Assembly (NCBI RefSeq): GCF_029626175.1
Contig: NZ_JARUBM010000002.1
Coordinates: 2,294,001-2,358,000, forward strand
Direction of reading: 5' to 3'
Source: Micromonospora sp. WMMD1082
GTDB lineage: Bacteria; Actinomycetota; Actinomycetes; Mycobacteriales; Micromonosporaceae
Length of the DNA: 64,000 nucleotides
Shown here piece by piece: positions 18,154 through 27,161 of this stretch; positions within the stretch are counted from its first letter, which is position 1; the number at the start of each line of letters is the position of its first letter. The position numbers and the translations under genes are program-made. The notes below the pieces were generated by a model that was not told the origin of the DNA, made no database searches, and was given only the letters and a program-made list of their open reading frames with translations.

Positions 18154-19302
18154 CTAGGGTGCGTTGATCTTTCCGGAGTCGGTGAAGCGGGCGCCGGATT
18201 CCGGGAAGTCGAGCTTGGTGAGATCCCGGAGCAGCCCGAGGCCGCGATCGTCGGGATCGACCGTCGGCTTGCGGACCCCGTCCATGTAGGTGGAGGTGAA
18301 CGAGCCGCCGGCCCAGGTGCCGTCGGCTTCGAGCGACACCTTCAGCACCCCGCCCCAGCCGAGGCGGCCGGTGTTGCTCAACGAGTTGCCGCCGCCGGCG
18401 AAGTTGCCCAGGCTGTACGCGATCAGCCGGCCCTTGTAGAACTCCATGCCGCGCAGCACGTGCGGACCGTGGCCGACGACCAGGTCGGCGCCGGAGTCGA
18501 TCATCGCGCGGGAGAACTTGATCGGGTCGCCCCGGTTCTCACCGAGGAACATCTCGGTGCCCGGCCGCACCCGCGTCATCTCCGACCCCTCGGCACCCAT
18601 GTGCACCTGCACCACGACGATGTCGGCCTGCTCGGCGGCCTTCTCGATCACCTTCTTCGCGGCCGGGATGTCGACCAGGCTGTTCGACCAGCGGTACGAC
18701 GAGAACCCGGCGACGGCGACCTTGACGCCCTTGACCTCGACCACCGTGATCTGGTCGGGCGCACCGGTGTGCGCGAGGCCGTGCTCCTCCAGCGCCTTCT
18801 GGGTGTTCTCGTACCCCTTCGGCCCGAAGTCGTAGCCGTGGTTGTTTGCCTGGTTGAGCAGGTCGAACCCGGCGTCGGCGAGATGTGCGGCGTACTCCGG
18901 TGGGGCCCGGAACTGGAAGCAGCGGGTGGAGTTCGCCCCGCACTTGCCGGTGCCCGTGTCCACGGTCAACGGCTCTTCCAGGTTGCCCATCACCAGGTCG
19001 GCGGCGAGCGCCTTCTTGACCGAGTCGAAGAAGCCCTTGCCGTTGTTGGGCGGCAGCCGGTTCGGCGCCATGGCCATGACGATGTCGCCGGTGGCGGAGA
19101 GCGAGATCTTCTTGACGGCGGGGGCGCTCGACCCGACCGGCGCGCCCGTGTCACCGCCGCCCGTGCCGGGCTGCCAGATCGGACCCTCGTCGGTGGTGGC
19201 ACAGCCGGCGAGGAGGAGGGCAGCCAGCAGCCCTCCGAGCGCGGCCACGGCGTGACGACGCGGTCGGGGCGGTCGGGGCGCGAGGGGGGCGCGAGCGTAC
19301 AT
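18154..19302 (-). CDS. CapA/PgsA-family lipoprotein (poly-gamma-glutamate synthesis-type metallophosphatase fold)
   Basis: Signal peptide with lipobox ([14 protein letters not shown]) near residue 33, then a CapA-type domain: [39 protein letters not shown] and [20 protein letters not shown]. Such proteins are anchored outside the cell; in Bacillus the homologue takes part in capsule export. No polyglutamate synthetase genes (capB/capC) are nearby, so the substrate is unknown. Start ATG 19302; 382 residues. Confidence 0.88.
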   Translation of the reverse strand: MYARAPLAPRPPRPRRHAVAALGGLLAALLLAGCATTDEGPIWQPGTGGGDTGAPVGSSAPAVKKISLSATGDIVMAMAPNRLPPNNGKGFFDSVKKALAADLVMGNLEEPLTVDTGTGKCGANSTRCFQFRAPPEYAAHLADAGFDLLNQANNHGYDFGPKGYENTQKALEEHGLAHTGAPDQITVVEVKGVKVAVAGFSSYRWSNSLVDIPAAKKVIEKAAEQADIVVVQVHMGAEGSEMTRVRPGTEMFLGENRGDPIKFSRAMIDSGADLVVGHGPHVLRGMEFYKGRLIAYSLGNFAGGGNSLSNTGRLGWGGVLKVSLEADGTWAGGSFTSTYMDGVRKPTVDPDDRGLGLLRDLTKLDFPESGARFTDSGKINAP

Positions 19303-19360
19303 CGTGAGCGACCCTACCGTCCGGGTAATGCGACGACGACGGCCGATCGGGTGGGGAGAT

Positions 19361-20020
19361 TCAGCCTGGGAGCCGATCCGACCATGGGACGGTCTCGGTC
19401 CCGACCGCCCGCACGGCGGCGTGCACCGCCCTGGCCAGGGGTGCTCCCCAGGTGGAGCGGGGGCCACCGTAGGCGCAGACCGGTCCGTCCGGCGGGCAGA
19501 GCACGGCGACGGCGTCCGTCGGGGTGCCGGTGCTGGGCAGCCCCAGCTCCATGATCGCCTGCGTCTTCGCCTCAGTGGCCGTGGCCACCGCGTTGACCAG
19601 CGCCGCGTCGCCGAGCCGGGCCGGGACGTACGCCACGATGTTGACCGTGCCGACCGGCTGCGCCGGTACCGCGGCCGGTGGCGCCGCGGCGGGGATCGGG
19701 GTGCCCAGCCCGACGGTGGCCCAGACCTGCACGCCGGTGTCGGTCCGCGCCACCACCTCGCCGACGTCGACGCCGGTCAGCAGGCCCGCCCCGGGCCCGT
19801 CGAGGCCGCACTCCCGGGCCATGGCGGCCAGGTGGTCGGCGGGATCGTCCCGGTCGTACGACATCGGCACCGTCGCGTTCAGCACCCACCGCCGTACGCC
19901 GATCCCACCGCCGAGAGGGGCGGAACTGATCGCCCGCAGCGGTCGCCCGGAACGCCATATGAGCAGGGGTATGTCCCGTTCGTCCTCGCGCCGGGCGGTC
20001 AGCAGGGGCTCGTTCAGCAC
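19361..20020 (-). CDS. cbiZ: adenosylcobinamide amidohydrolase
   Basis: CbiZ-type cobinamide-remodelling enzyme that releases adenosylcobyric acid so the correct nucleotide loop can be built. Diagnostic stretches: [49 protein letters not shown] and [20 protein letters not shown]. 219 residues, normal length. No cobalamin riboswitch-like element was recognised upstream, and no other cobamide genes are in view, so it appears to be a stand-alone salvage gene between capA and crp. Confidence 0.85.
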   Translation of the reverse strand: MLNEPLLTARREDERDIPLLIWRSGRPLRAISSAPLGGGIGVRRWVLNATVPMSYDRDDPADHLAAMARECGLDGPGAGLLTGVDVGEVVARTDTGVQVWATVGLGTPIPAAAPPAAVPAQPVGTVNIVAYVPARLGDAALVNAVATATEAKTQAIMELGLPSTGTPTDAVAVLCPPDGPVCAYGGPRSTWGAPLARAVHAAVRAVGTETVPWSDRLPG

Positions 20021-20238
20021 GCCGTGACCCTACGGCCGGGATTCGACCCGCCGATACCGGCCCGACCAGGCGCGGGATTCTAGAGGTCGATCACGACGGG
20101 CACGTTACGCCCAACGATCAAGATTCCAGGGGTGGACCTCTGATTCCTGCTCACGTGCGCCTAGACTGGTCGGCGCGCGAGGGATCAGCGGACGGCGGAC
20201 CCGGCCGAGCAAACGGCACGCGCAACCGGAGGTGCGCG

Positions 20239-20916
20239 ATGGACGAGGTACTGGCCCGCAGCGGGATCTTCCAGGGTGTCGACCCGGAGGCTGCCGAGGC
20301 GCTCGCCAAGGAGATGGAGACGATCGAGGTCCGCAAGGGCGAGGTCGTCTTCAACGAGGGCGAGCCCGGCGACAGCCTCTACATCCTGCTGTCCGGCAAG
20401 ATCAAGGTGGGCCGCCGGGCAGCGGACGGCCGACAGAACCTGATCGCCGTGATGGGTCCGTCAGACATGGTCGGCGAGCTGTCGCTCTTCGACCCGGGTC
20501 CGCGTACGGCGACCGCCACCGCGGTCACCGACAGCCGGCTCGCCCGGCTACGCAAGCAGGCGCTGCGGCCGTGGCTGAACAACCGGCCGGAGATCGCCGA
20601 GCAGCTGCTGCGGGTGCTCGCCCGCAGGCTGCGCCGGACGAACGACGCCCTGGCGGATCTGATCTTCACGGACGTGCCCGGCCGCGTCGCCAAGAACCTG
20701 CTCCAGATGGCCGGCCGCTTCGGCACCCGCGACGGCGGCGTGCTGCGGGTGACGCACGACCTGACCCAGGAGGAGATCGCCCAGTTGGTCGGCGCCTCCC
20801 GGGAGACGGTCAACAAGGCGCTGGCCGACTTCGCCTCGCGCGGCTGGCTCCGGCTGGACGGCAAGAGCATCATCATCCTCGACCCGGAGCGGCTGGCCCG
20901 TCGCGCACGGGTCTGA
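20239..20916 (+). CDS. crp: Crp/Fnr-family global regulator (cAMP receptor protein type)
   Basis: Cyclic-nucleotide-binding domain (about 20-120) with the phosphate-binding cassette [18 protein letters not shown], where Glu and Arg-Thr contact cAMP, then a winged helix ([20 protein letters not shown]). 225 residues, matching mycobacterial CRP (Rv3676) and corynebacterial GlxR. Start ATG 20239 with GGAGG 8 nt upstream; an upstream in-frame GTG (20155) is not supported by homologues. A large class III cyclase gene lies 15 kb downstream (36213-39836), a possible source of cAMP. Confidence 0.95.
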   Translation: MDEVLARSGIFQGVDPEAAEALAKEMETIEVRKGEVVFNEGEPGDSLYILLSGKIKVGRRAADGRQNLIAVMGPSDMVGELSLFDPGPRTATATAVTDSRLARLRKQALRPWLNNRPEIAEQLLRVLARRLRRTNDALADLIFTDVPGRVAKNLLQMAGRFGTRDGGVLRVTHDLTQEEIAQLVGASRETVNKALADFASRGWLRLDGKSIIILDPERLARRARV

Positions 20917-21070
20917 CCCGACCGCGCACGGGTCCGACCCGGCCTGCCCGGCACAGAATCGCTCGACCGGAACCCGGCGACCGGGAAGGCGTCGGTCGCC
21001 TTCGGGCCGCGCGACGATCGCTGACCCCTTGTCACGACAGGACGTGTTCCGAGCCCACGCCATAAAAAGT

Positions 21071-21104
21071 CAGTCTTGACTGTTTGTTTGGAGACGGGCA
21101 GGCT
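21071..21104 (+). promoter_or_regulatory. TetR-gene promoter with 12-bp palindromic operator over the -35
   Basis: CAGTCTTGACTG (21071-21082) is a perfect inverted repeat (CAGTC-TT-GACTG). It covers a -35 hexamer TTGACT (21076-21081) that is 17 bp from CAGGCT (21099-21104), which in turn is 6 nt before the GTG at 21111. This arrangement suggests a leaderless transcript repressed by the TetR protein it encodes. Operator identity is inferred. Confidence 0.5.
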
Positions 21105-21110
21105 GTGCGC

Positions 21111-21746
21111 GTGCCCACCGCATCGACCCGCGTCCCTCAACAGGAACGCAGCCGCGCCACCCGGGCCCGGCTGCTGGAGGCGACCGTCGAGTGCCTGGTC
21201 GAGCACGGCTGGTCCGGCACCACTACCACCGTCGTGGCGGCCCGGGCCGGCGTCTCCCGGGGCGCCCAGCTGCACCACTACCCGACCAGGACCGCCCTGG
21301 TCACCGCCGCCGTCGGTCATCTCACCGAACGCCGGGCGGCCGAGCTGCGTGCCGAGGCCGAGGCCCTGCCGGCCGGCCCGAGCCGGCTCGACCGGGTGGT
21401 CGACCTGCTCGCCGCCGCCTTCACCGGGCCGCTCTTCGTCGCCGCCCTCGAACTCTGGGTGGCCGCCCGCACCGACGCCGAGCTGCGCGCCGCACTGCTC
21501 CCGCTGGAGACCCGGGTCGGCCGCGAGATGCACCGGCTGACCGTCGAGCTGCTCGGCGTGGACGAGCGACGCCCTGGCGTACGCGAGGCGGTGCAGGCCA
21601 CCCTCGACCTGCTGCGCGGCCTCGGCGTGGCCAACCTGCTCAGCGACGACTCGGCCCGCCGGGCCGCCCTGCTGCACGCCTGGAAACACCAGTTCACCAC
21701 CCTGCTCGCCCCCGCCGACGACCCGCCCGGGAGCGATCGGCACTGA
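21111..21746 (+). CDS. TetR-family regulator of the adjacent acyl-CoA operon
   Basis: N-terminal TetR helix-turn-helix (RATRARLLEATVECLVEHGW, TTTVVAARAGVSRGAQLHHY) and a helical ligand domain. Start GTG 21111 is chosen because a promoter-like pair ends 6 nt before it; GTG 21084-based longer forms would start inside the promoter. 211 residues. It precedes a co-directional cluster whose members overlap by 4 bp, so it likely senses an acyl-CoA or terpenoid intermediate (inference). Confidence 0.88.
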   Translation: MPTASTRVPQQERSRATRARLLEATVECLVEHGWSGTTTTVVAARAGVSRGAQLHHYPTRTALVTAAVGHLTERRAAELRAEAEALPAGPSRLDRVVDLLAAAFTGPLFVAALELWVAARTDAELRAALLPLETRVGREMHRLTVELLGVDERRPGVREAVQATLDLLRGLGVANLLSDDSARRAALLHAWKHQFTTLLAPADDPPGSDRH

Positions 21747-21779
21747 CGTCCTGACCGGTCCACCCCGCCCGGAGGCACC

Positions 21780-22583
21780 ATGGTCGACCTGACCGCACTG
21801 CTCACGGATCTGGCCACCGAGTCCGATCAGCTCGACGCGCTCGTCGCCCCGCTGCCGCCGCCGGAGTGGGCCCGGCCGACCCCGGCGGCGGGCTGGACCA
21901 TCGCCCACCAGATCGCCCACCTGGCGTGGACCGACCACGTGGCGCGGCTCGCCGCCACCGACGCCGACGCGTTCTACGCCTCGGTCACCTCCGCGCCGGA
22001 CCCGGCCCGGCTGGTCGATGACGGCGCGGAGTCGTTCCTCGCCCCGCCCGCCACGCTGCTGGACCGCTGGCGGGACGGCCGCTCGGCACTCGCGGCGGCC
22101 CTCGCCGCCGTGCCGGCCGGGGAGAAGCTGCCCTGGTACGGCACCCGGATGTCGTCGGCCTCGATGGCGACCGCCCGGATCATGGAGACGTGGGCCCACG
22201 GCGAGGACGTGGCCGAGGCGCTCGGCGTCACCCGGCCCGCCACCGAACGGCTGCGGCACATCGCCTTCCTCGGCTTCCGTACCCTCGGGCACAGCTTCGC
22301 CGCCCACGGCCGGGCGGTGCCCACCACGCCGGTCCGGGTGGAGCTGGTGGCACCCACCGGCGAGACCTGGACCTTCGGCCCGGCGGACGCGGCCGACCGG
22401 GTCGTCGGTCCGGCAGTCGACTTCTGCCTGCTGGTGACCCAGCGCCGGCACCGTGCCGACCTCGCCCTGGTCGCCACCGGGCCGGTCGCCGACGGGTGGC
22501 TCGACGTGGCCCAGGCGTTCGCCGGCCCGCCCGGCACCGGCCGTCCCCCGCACGCGGACGGCACCGAGGTGTCGGCACGATGA
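21780..22583 (+). CDS. TIGR03084-type DinB/maleylpyruvate isomerase-like metal-binding protein
   Basis: DinB-fold four-helix protein with N-terminal LTDLATESDQLDALVAPLP, GWTIAHQIAHLAWTDHVAR and METWAHGEDVAEALG; the His residues in AHQIAHL and the WAHGED motif are the metal site used by mycothiol-dependent enzymes. Length 267 and the AtuA-like neighbour fit the actinobacterial TIGR03084 family, whose reaction is not established. Start ATG 21780 with GGAGG 5 nt upstream; ends in an ATGA overlap with the next gene. Confidence 0.82.
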   Translation: MVDLTALLTDLATESDQLDALVAPLPPPEWARPTPAAGWTIAHQIAHLAWTDHVARLAATDADAFYASVTSAPDPARLVDDGAESFLAPPATLLDRWRDGRSALAAALAAVPAGEKLPWYGTRMSSASMATARIMETWAHGEDVAEALGVTRPATERLRHIAFLGFRTLGHSFAAHGRAVPTTPVRVELVAPTGETWTFGPADAADRVVGPAVDFCLLVTQRRHRADLALVATGPVADGWLDVAQAFAGPPGTGRPPHADGTEVSAR

Positions 22584-24331
22584 GTAGCGAGCGTCCGCGA
22601 CCGGGTCATCCGAGCGAGGTGCTCCGGGTGGGTAACGCCTCCGGCTTCTACGGCGACCGGTTCTCCGCCTGGCGGGAGATGCTCGACGGCGGTGAGCTGG
22701 ACGTGCTGACCGGCGACTACCTGGCCGAGTTAACCATGCTCATCCTCGGCCGGGACCGGATGCGCGATCCCGACCTCGGCTACGCCAAGACATTCCTCCG
22801 GCAGCTCGAGGGCTGCCTCGGCACCGCGCTCGACCGCGGGGTCACGCTGGTCACCAACGCCGGCGGGCTCAACCCGGCCGGGTTGGCCACCGCCATCCGC
22901 GCGCTCGCCGACCGGCTCGGCCTCCCCGTCCGGATCGGGTACGTCGAGGGCGACGCCCTGGCTCGGCCGGACGCGCTCACCGCCAACGCGTACCTCGGGG
23001 CGTTCGGCATCGCCGCCTGCCTCGACGCCGGGGCGGACGTGGTGGTGACCGGTCGGGTCACCGACGCCTCGCTGGTCGTCGGCCCGGCCATCGCCCGCTT
23101 CGGCTGGGGACGCGCGGACCTCGACGCGCTGGCCGGGGCCACCGTCGCCGGGCACCTGATCGAGTGCGGAGCGCAGGTCACCGGCGGCAACTTCAGCTTC
23201 TTCACGGAGCTGCCCGACGGCGGGCACCGGCCGGGCTTCCCGGTCGCCGAGCTGCACCCGGACGGCTCGGCGGTGCTCACCAAGCATCCCGGCACCGGCG
23301 GCGCCGTCACCGTCGAGACGGTCACCGCGCAGCTGCTGTACGAGGTGGGTGGGCCGGCGTACCTCGGGCCGGACGTGGTGACCCGGCTGGACTCGGTGCG
23401 GTTGGACCAGGACGGGCCGGACCGGGTACGCGTCGCCGGGGTCCGGGGCACCCCGCCACCCGACACGCTCAAGGTCGGCGTCAACAACCTGGCCGGCTTC
23501 CGCAACTCGATGACGTTCGTGCTCTGCGGGCTGGACATACCGGCCAAGGCGGCCCTGGTCCGGGCGCAACTGGCGGAGGCGATCGGCCCGGACGGGCTGG
23601 AGTTCACGCTGGTCCGTACCGACCACCCGGACGCCGCCGACACCGAGACGGCGAGCGCACTGCTGCACGTACACCTGCGCGACGGTGACCGGAAGCGGGC
23701 CGGGCGGGCGTTCTCGGCAGCGGCGGTGGAGCTGGCCCTGGCCTCGTATCCGGGCTGCACGCTGACCACACTGCCCGGCGACGCCGTCCCGTACGGCGTC
23801 TTCACCGCCGACACCGTGCCGCAGGATGCGGTCGCCCACGTCGCCGTGCTGCCGGATGGCACCCGCCAGCCGATCGCCCCGCCGCCGGTGACCGCTGCGG
23901 CGAAAGCCCCTGCACCACAGGCAGCAGGCCCTTCCGCTCATCCCGAGCTGGGTGCGACGCGGCGGGCGCCGCTGGGCGAGGTGGTCGGTGCCCGCTCGGG
24001 TGACAAGGGCGGCGACGCGAACCTCGGTGTCTGGGCGCGTACGGACGCGACCTGGTCCTGGCTACGTGGCTGGCTCACGGTGGCGCGGCTGACGGAACTG
24101 TTGCCGGAGACTGCCCCGCTGACCGTCGCGCGGTACGAGCTGCCGAACCTGCGGGCGGTCAACTTCGTCATCGAGGGGTTGCTCGGGTCGGGGGTGGCCG
24201 CCTCCACCCGGTTCGACCCGCAGGCCAAGGCGCTCGGCGAGCTGCTCCGGGCCCGGCTCGTCGACCTCCCCGCCGACCTGCCCGTCGGGCTGCCCACCGC
24301 CGCGCCGGCGATCGGGGGTGGCCGACCATGA
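22580..24331 (+). CDS. AtuA-like acyclic terpene utilization family protein (DUF1446)
   Basis: 583 residues starting with the ATGA overlap at 22580. Two parts: a large DUF1446 domain (RVGNASGFYGDRFSAWREML, LVTNAGGLNPAGLATAIRAL, DVVVTGRVTDASLVVGPAIA, GNFSFFTELP) and a C-terminal domain (about 470-575: LGEVVGARSGDKGGDANLGV) resembling the AtuA C-terminal DUF. AtuA is needed for citronellol/geraniol degradation in Pseudomonas, but its reaction is unknown. Linkage here to acyl-CoA carboxylase and two dehydrogenases mirrors the atu/liu gene sets. The specific substrate is not determinable. Confidence 0.85.
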   Translation: MSSERPRPGHPSEVLRVGNASGFYGDRFSAWREMLDGGELDVLTGDYLAELTMLILGRDRMRDPDLGYAKTFLRQLEGCLGTALDRGVTLVTNAGGLNPAGLATAIRALADRLGLPVRIGYVEGDALARPDALTANAYLGAFGIAACLDAGADVVVTGRVTDASLVVGPAIARFGWGRADLDALAGATVAGHLIECGAQVTGGNFSFFTELPDGGHRPGFPVAELHPDGSAVLTKHPGTGGAVTVETVTAQLLYEVGGPAYLGPDVVTRLDSVRLDQDGPDRVRVAGVRGTPPPDTLKVGVNNLAGFRNSMTFVLCGLDIPAKAALVRAQLAEAIGPDGLEFTLVRTDHPDAADTETASALLHVHLRDGDRKRAGRAFSAAAVELALASYPGCTLTTLPGDAVPYGVFTADTVPQDAVAHVAVLPDGTRQPIAPPPVTAAAKAPAPQAAGPSAHPELGATRRAPLGEVVGARSGDKGGDANLGVWARTDATWSWLRGWLTVARLTELLPETAPLTVARYELPNLRAVNFVIEGLLGSGVAASTRFDPQAKALGELLRARLVDLPADLPVGLPTAAPAIGGGRP

Positions 24332-25551
24332 CCATCGTGGACACGCCGGAGCGGCGGCAGCTTCGCGAGCTGACCCGGGCCTTCGTCAGCCGGGAGGTGC
24401 TGCCGCACCTGGCCGACTGGGAGCGGGCCGGCGAGGTGCCCCGCGAGCTGCACGCCACCGCCGCGAAGCTCGGCCTGCTCGGCATCGGCTTTCCCGAGTC
24501 GGTCGGCGGCAGCGGCGGCGACCTGCTCGACTCGATCGTCGTCACCGAGGAGATCATCCGCTCCGGCGGCTCGTCGGGTCTGGTGGCCGCGCTCTTCACG
24601 CACGGCATCGCGCTGCCGCACATGGTCGCCGCGGCCGGCGGCCGGCTGGGCGGCCCGATCCCCCGGCGGCCCGCCGACAGTGCGGGCGCCGCCCACGGCA
24701 CCGCCGCCAACGACGGCACCGGGCACGACCTGATCGACCGGTACGTCCGGCCCACGCTGGCCGGCTCCATGATCGGCGCGTTGGCGATCACCGAGCCGGA
24801 CGGCGGCTCCGACGTGGCGAGCATCCGCACCCACGCCCGCCGGGACGGTGATCACTACGTGGTCAACGGGGCGAAGACGTACATCACCAGCGGCTCCCGG
24901 GCCGACTTCGTGACCACCGCGGTCTGCACCGGCATCCCAGGCGGCGGCGAGCTGAGCCTGCTGGTGATCGACAAGGGCACGCCCGGGTTCACCGTCGGCC
25001 GACGGCTGGAGAAGCTCGGCTGGCACTGCTCGGACACCGCCGAACTCTCCTTCGTCGACGTACGCGTGCCGGTGGCGAACCGGATCGGCGCGGAGGACAC
25101 CGGCTTCCTCGCGATCATGCAGCAATTCGCCGCCGAACGCCTCTCGCTGGCCACCCAGGCGTACGCCATCGCGCAGCGCTGCGTGGAGCTGACCGTGAGC
25201 TGGTGCCGGGACCGCTCCACCTTCGGCCGGCCGCTGGCCAGCCGGCAGCTGGTGCGGCACCGGTTGGCCGAGATGCACACCCGCGCCGAGGCCGCCCGGG
25301 CGTACGTGCACGTGGTGGCCGCCCGGGTGGCCGCCGGCGAGCCGGTGGTGACCGAGGTGGCGATGGCGAAGAACGTGGCGGTGGCCGCCGGCGACTGGGT
25401 CGTCGACCAGGCACTGCAACTGCACGGCGGCTTCGGCTACCTGCGCGACGCCGAGGTGGAGCGGCACTACCGCGACGCCCGGATCCTCGGCATCGGCGGC
25501 GGCACCACCGAGATCATGAACGAGATCGTCGCGAAGGGCATGGGCCTATGA
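24328..25551 (+). CDS. acyl-CoA dehydrogenase
   Basis: FAD-dependent acyl-CoA dehydrogenase, 407 residues. Signatures: ALAITEPDGGSDVASIRTHA (first ACAD motif) and LHGGFGYLRDAEVERHYRDA near the C-terminus, followed by ILGIGGGTTEIMNEIVAKGM. The gene overlaps both neighbours by ATGA (24328 and 25548). In the operon it could introduce the double bond before carboxylation, like AtuD or isovaleryl-CoA dehydrogenase; the assignment to a substrate is inference. Residues ~115-135 contain an Ala/Gly-rich insertion (GGPIPRRPADSAGAAHGTAA) unlike typical family members. Confidence 0.92.
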   Translation: MTIVDTPERRQLRELTRAFVSREVLPHLADWERAGEVPRELHATAAKLGLLGIGFPESVGGSGGDLLDSIVVTEEIIRSGGSSGLVAALFTHGIALPHMVAAAGGRLGGPIPRRPADSAGAAHGTAANDGTGHDLIDRYVRPTLAGSMIGALAITEPDGGSDVASIRTHARRDGDHYVVNGAKTYITSGSRADFVTTAVCTGIPGGGELSLLVIDKGTPGFTVGRRLEKLGWHCSDTAELSFVDVRVPVANRIGAEDTGFLAIMQQFAAERLSLATQAYAIAQRCVELTVSWCRDRSTFGRPLASRQLVRHRLAEMHTRAEAARAYVHVVAARVAAGEPVVTEVAMAKNVAVAAGDWVVDQALQLHGGFGYLRDAEVERHYRDARILGIGGGTTEIMNEIVAKGMGL

Positions 25552-27149
25552 CCACACTGGGCAGCACGGTCGACCCCGCCTCGCCGACCCACCTGGCCAA
25601 TCGGGAGGCGCTGCAAGAACGCCTCGCCGAGCTGGACGCCGCGCTCGACGCGGCGCGGGCGGGCGGCGGCGAGAAGTACGTGAGCCGGCACCACCGGCGC
25701 GGCAAGCTGCTCCCCCGGGAACGGATCGAGCTGCTGCTGGACGCCGACAGCCCGTTCCTGGAGCTGTCGCCGGTCGCCGCGTACGGCACCGATTTCCCCG
25801 TCGGCGCGAGCGTGGTGACCGGGATCGGCGTGGTCGAGGGCGTGGAGTGCCTGGTCGTCGCCAACGACCCGACGGTACGCGGCGGCGCGGTGAACCCGTG
25901 GTCGCTGGCGAAGACCCGGCGGGCCGGCGAGATCGCGCTGGCGAACCGGCTGCCGATGGTCAACCTGGTCGAGTCGGCCGGGGCCGACCTGCCCACCCAG
26001 GCGGAGATCTTCATTCCGGGCGGCCGGGTGTTCCGCGACCTGACCCGGCTCTCGGCCGAGAAGATCGCCACGGTCAGCGTGGTCTTCGGCAACGCCACCG
26101 CCGGTGGCGCGTACGTGCCCGGGATGTCGGACTTCACCATCATGATCCGGGAACGGTCGCAGGTCTACCTGGCCGGGCCGCCGCTGGTGAAGATGGCCAC
26201 CGGCGAGGACGCCGACGACGAGTCGCTGGGCGGCGCGGCCATGCACGCCACCAGGAGCGGGCTGGCCGACTTCCTCGCCGCCGACGAGCGCGACGGCATC
26301 CGGCTGGCCCGGCAGTGCGTACGCCGGTTGAACTGGCGCAAGCAGGGACCGCCGCCGCGCAACCCGGTGCCGCCACCGCCGAAGTACGACCCGGAGGAGC
26401 TGCTCGGCATCGTCAGCGCCGACCTGAAGGTGCCGTTCGACCCGCGCGAGATCCTGGCCCGGGTGCTCGACGGCAGCGAGTTCGACGAGTTCAAGCCGGC
26501 CTACGGCGGCGCGCTGGTCACCGGCTGGGGCGAACTGCACGGGTACCCGGTCGGCGTACTGGCCAACGCCCGGGGCGTGCTGTTCAGCGAGGAGGCGCAG
26601 AAGGCGACCCAGTTCATCCAGCTCGCGAACGCCGCCGACACCCCGCTGATCTTCCTCCAGAACACCACCGGCTACATGGTCGGCACCGAGTACGAGCAGC
26701 GCGGCATCATCAAGCACGGCGCACTGATGATCAACGCGGTGTCGAACTCGACGGTGCCGCATCTGACGGTCAACCTGGGTGCCTCCTACGGCGCGGGCAA
26801 CTACGGCATGTGCGGCCGGGCGTACGAGCCGAGGTTCCTGTTCACCTGGCCGAACGCGAAGTCTGCGGTGATGGGGCCGGCACAGCTGGCCGGGGTGCTC
26901 TCCATCGTGGCCCGGCAGGCCGCCGCCGCCCGGGGCCACGAGTTCGACGAGGACTCCGACGCGGCGATGCGGATGATGGTCGAGCAGCAGATCGAGTCCC
27001 AGTCCGGCGCACTCTTCCTCTCCGGCCGGCTCTACGACGACGGGGTTATCGACCCCCGGGACACCCGTACCGTCCTCGGGCTCTGTCTCTCGGCCATCCA
27101 CAACGCACCGGTGCAGGGCGCCGACGGCTTCGGCGTCTTCCGGGTCTAG
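25548..27149 (+). CDS. acyl-CoA carboxylase, carboxyltransferase (beta) subunit
   Basis: 533 residues of the biotin-dependent carboxyltransferase fold: N-terminal half with NPWSLAKTRRAGEIA and GNATAGGAYVPGMSD (acyl-CoA oxyanion site), C-terminal half with FLQNTTGYMVGTEYEQRGII and GASYGAGNYGMCGRAYEPRF. The last motif, with GNYGMCGRAY, is typical of methylcrotonyl-/geranyl-CoA carboxylases rather than propionyl-CoA carboxylases. That supports a branched enoyl-CoA substrate (leucine or acyclic terpenoid pathway). Start ATG 25548 in an ATGA overlap. Confidence 0.93.
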   Translation: MTTLGSTVDPASPTHLANREALQERLAELDAALDAARAGGGEKYVSRHHRRGKLLPRERIELLLDADSPFLELSPVAAYGTDFPVGASVVTGIGVVEGVECLVVANDPTVRGGAVNPWSLAKTRRAGEIALANRLPMVNLVESAGADLPTQAEIFIPGGRVFRDLTRLSAEKIATVSVVFGNATAGGAYVPGMSDFTIMIRERSQVYLAGPPLVKMATGEDADDESLGGAAMHATRSGLADFLAADERDGIRLARQCVRRLNWRKQGPPPRNPVPPPPKYDPEELLGIVSADLKVPFDPREILARVLDGSEFDEFKPAYGGALVTGWGELHGYPVGVLANARGVLFSEEAQKATQFIQLANAADTPLIFLQNTTGYMVGTEYEQRGIIKHGALMINAVSNSTVPHLTVNLGASYGAGNYGMCGRAYEPRFLFTWPNAKSAVMGPAQLAGVLSIVARQAAAARGHEFDEDSDAAMRMMVEQQIESQSGALFLSGRLYDDGVIDPRDTRTVLGLCLSAIHNAPVQGADGFGVFRV

Positions 27150-27161
27150 GGGAGATCGCTC

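Noticed and set aside
20021..20238. Possible cobalamin riboswitch near cbiZ
   Set aside because: No B12-box-like sequence was found upstream of cbiZ or crp.
20939..21070. CRP binding site between crp and the TetR gene
   Set aside because: No TGTGA-N6-TCACA match was found; crp autoregulation cannot be argued from this gap.
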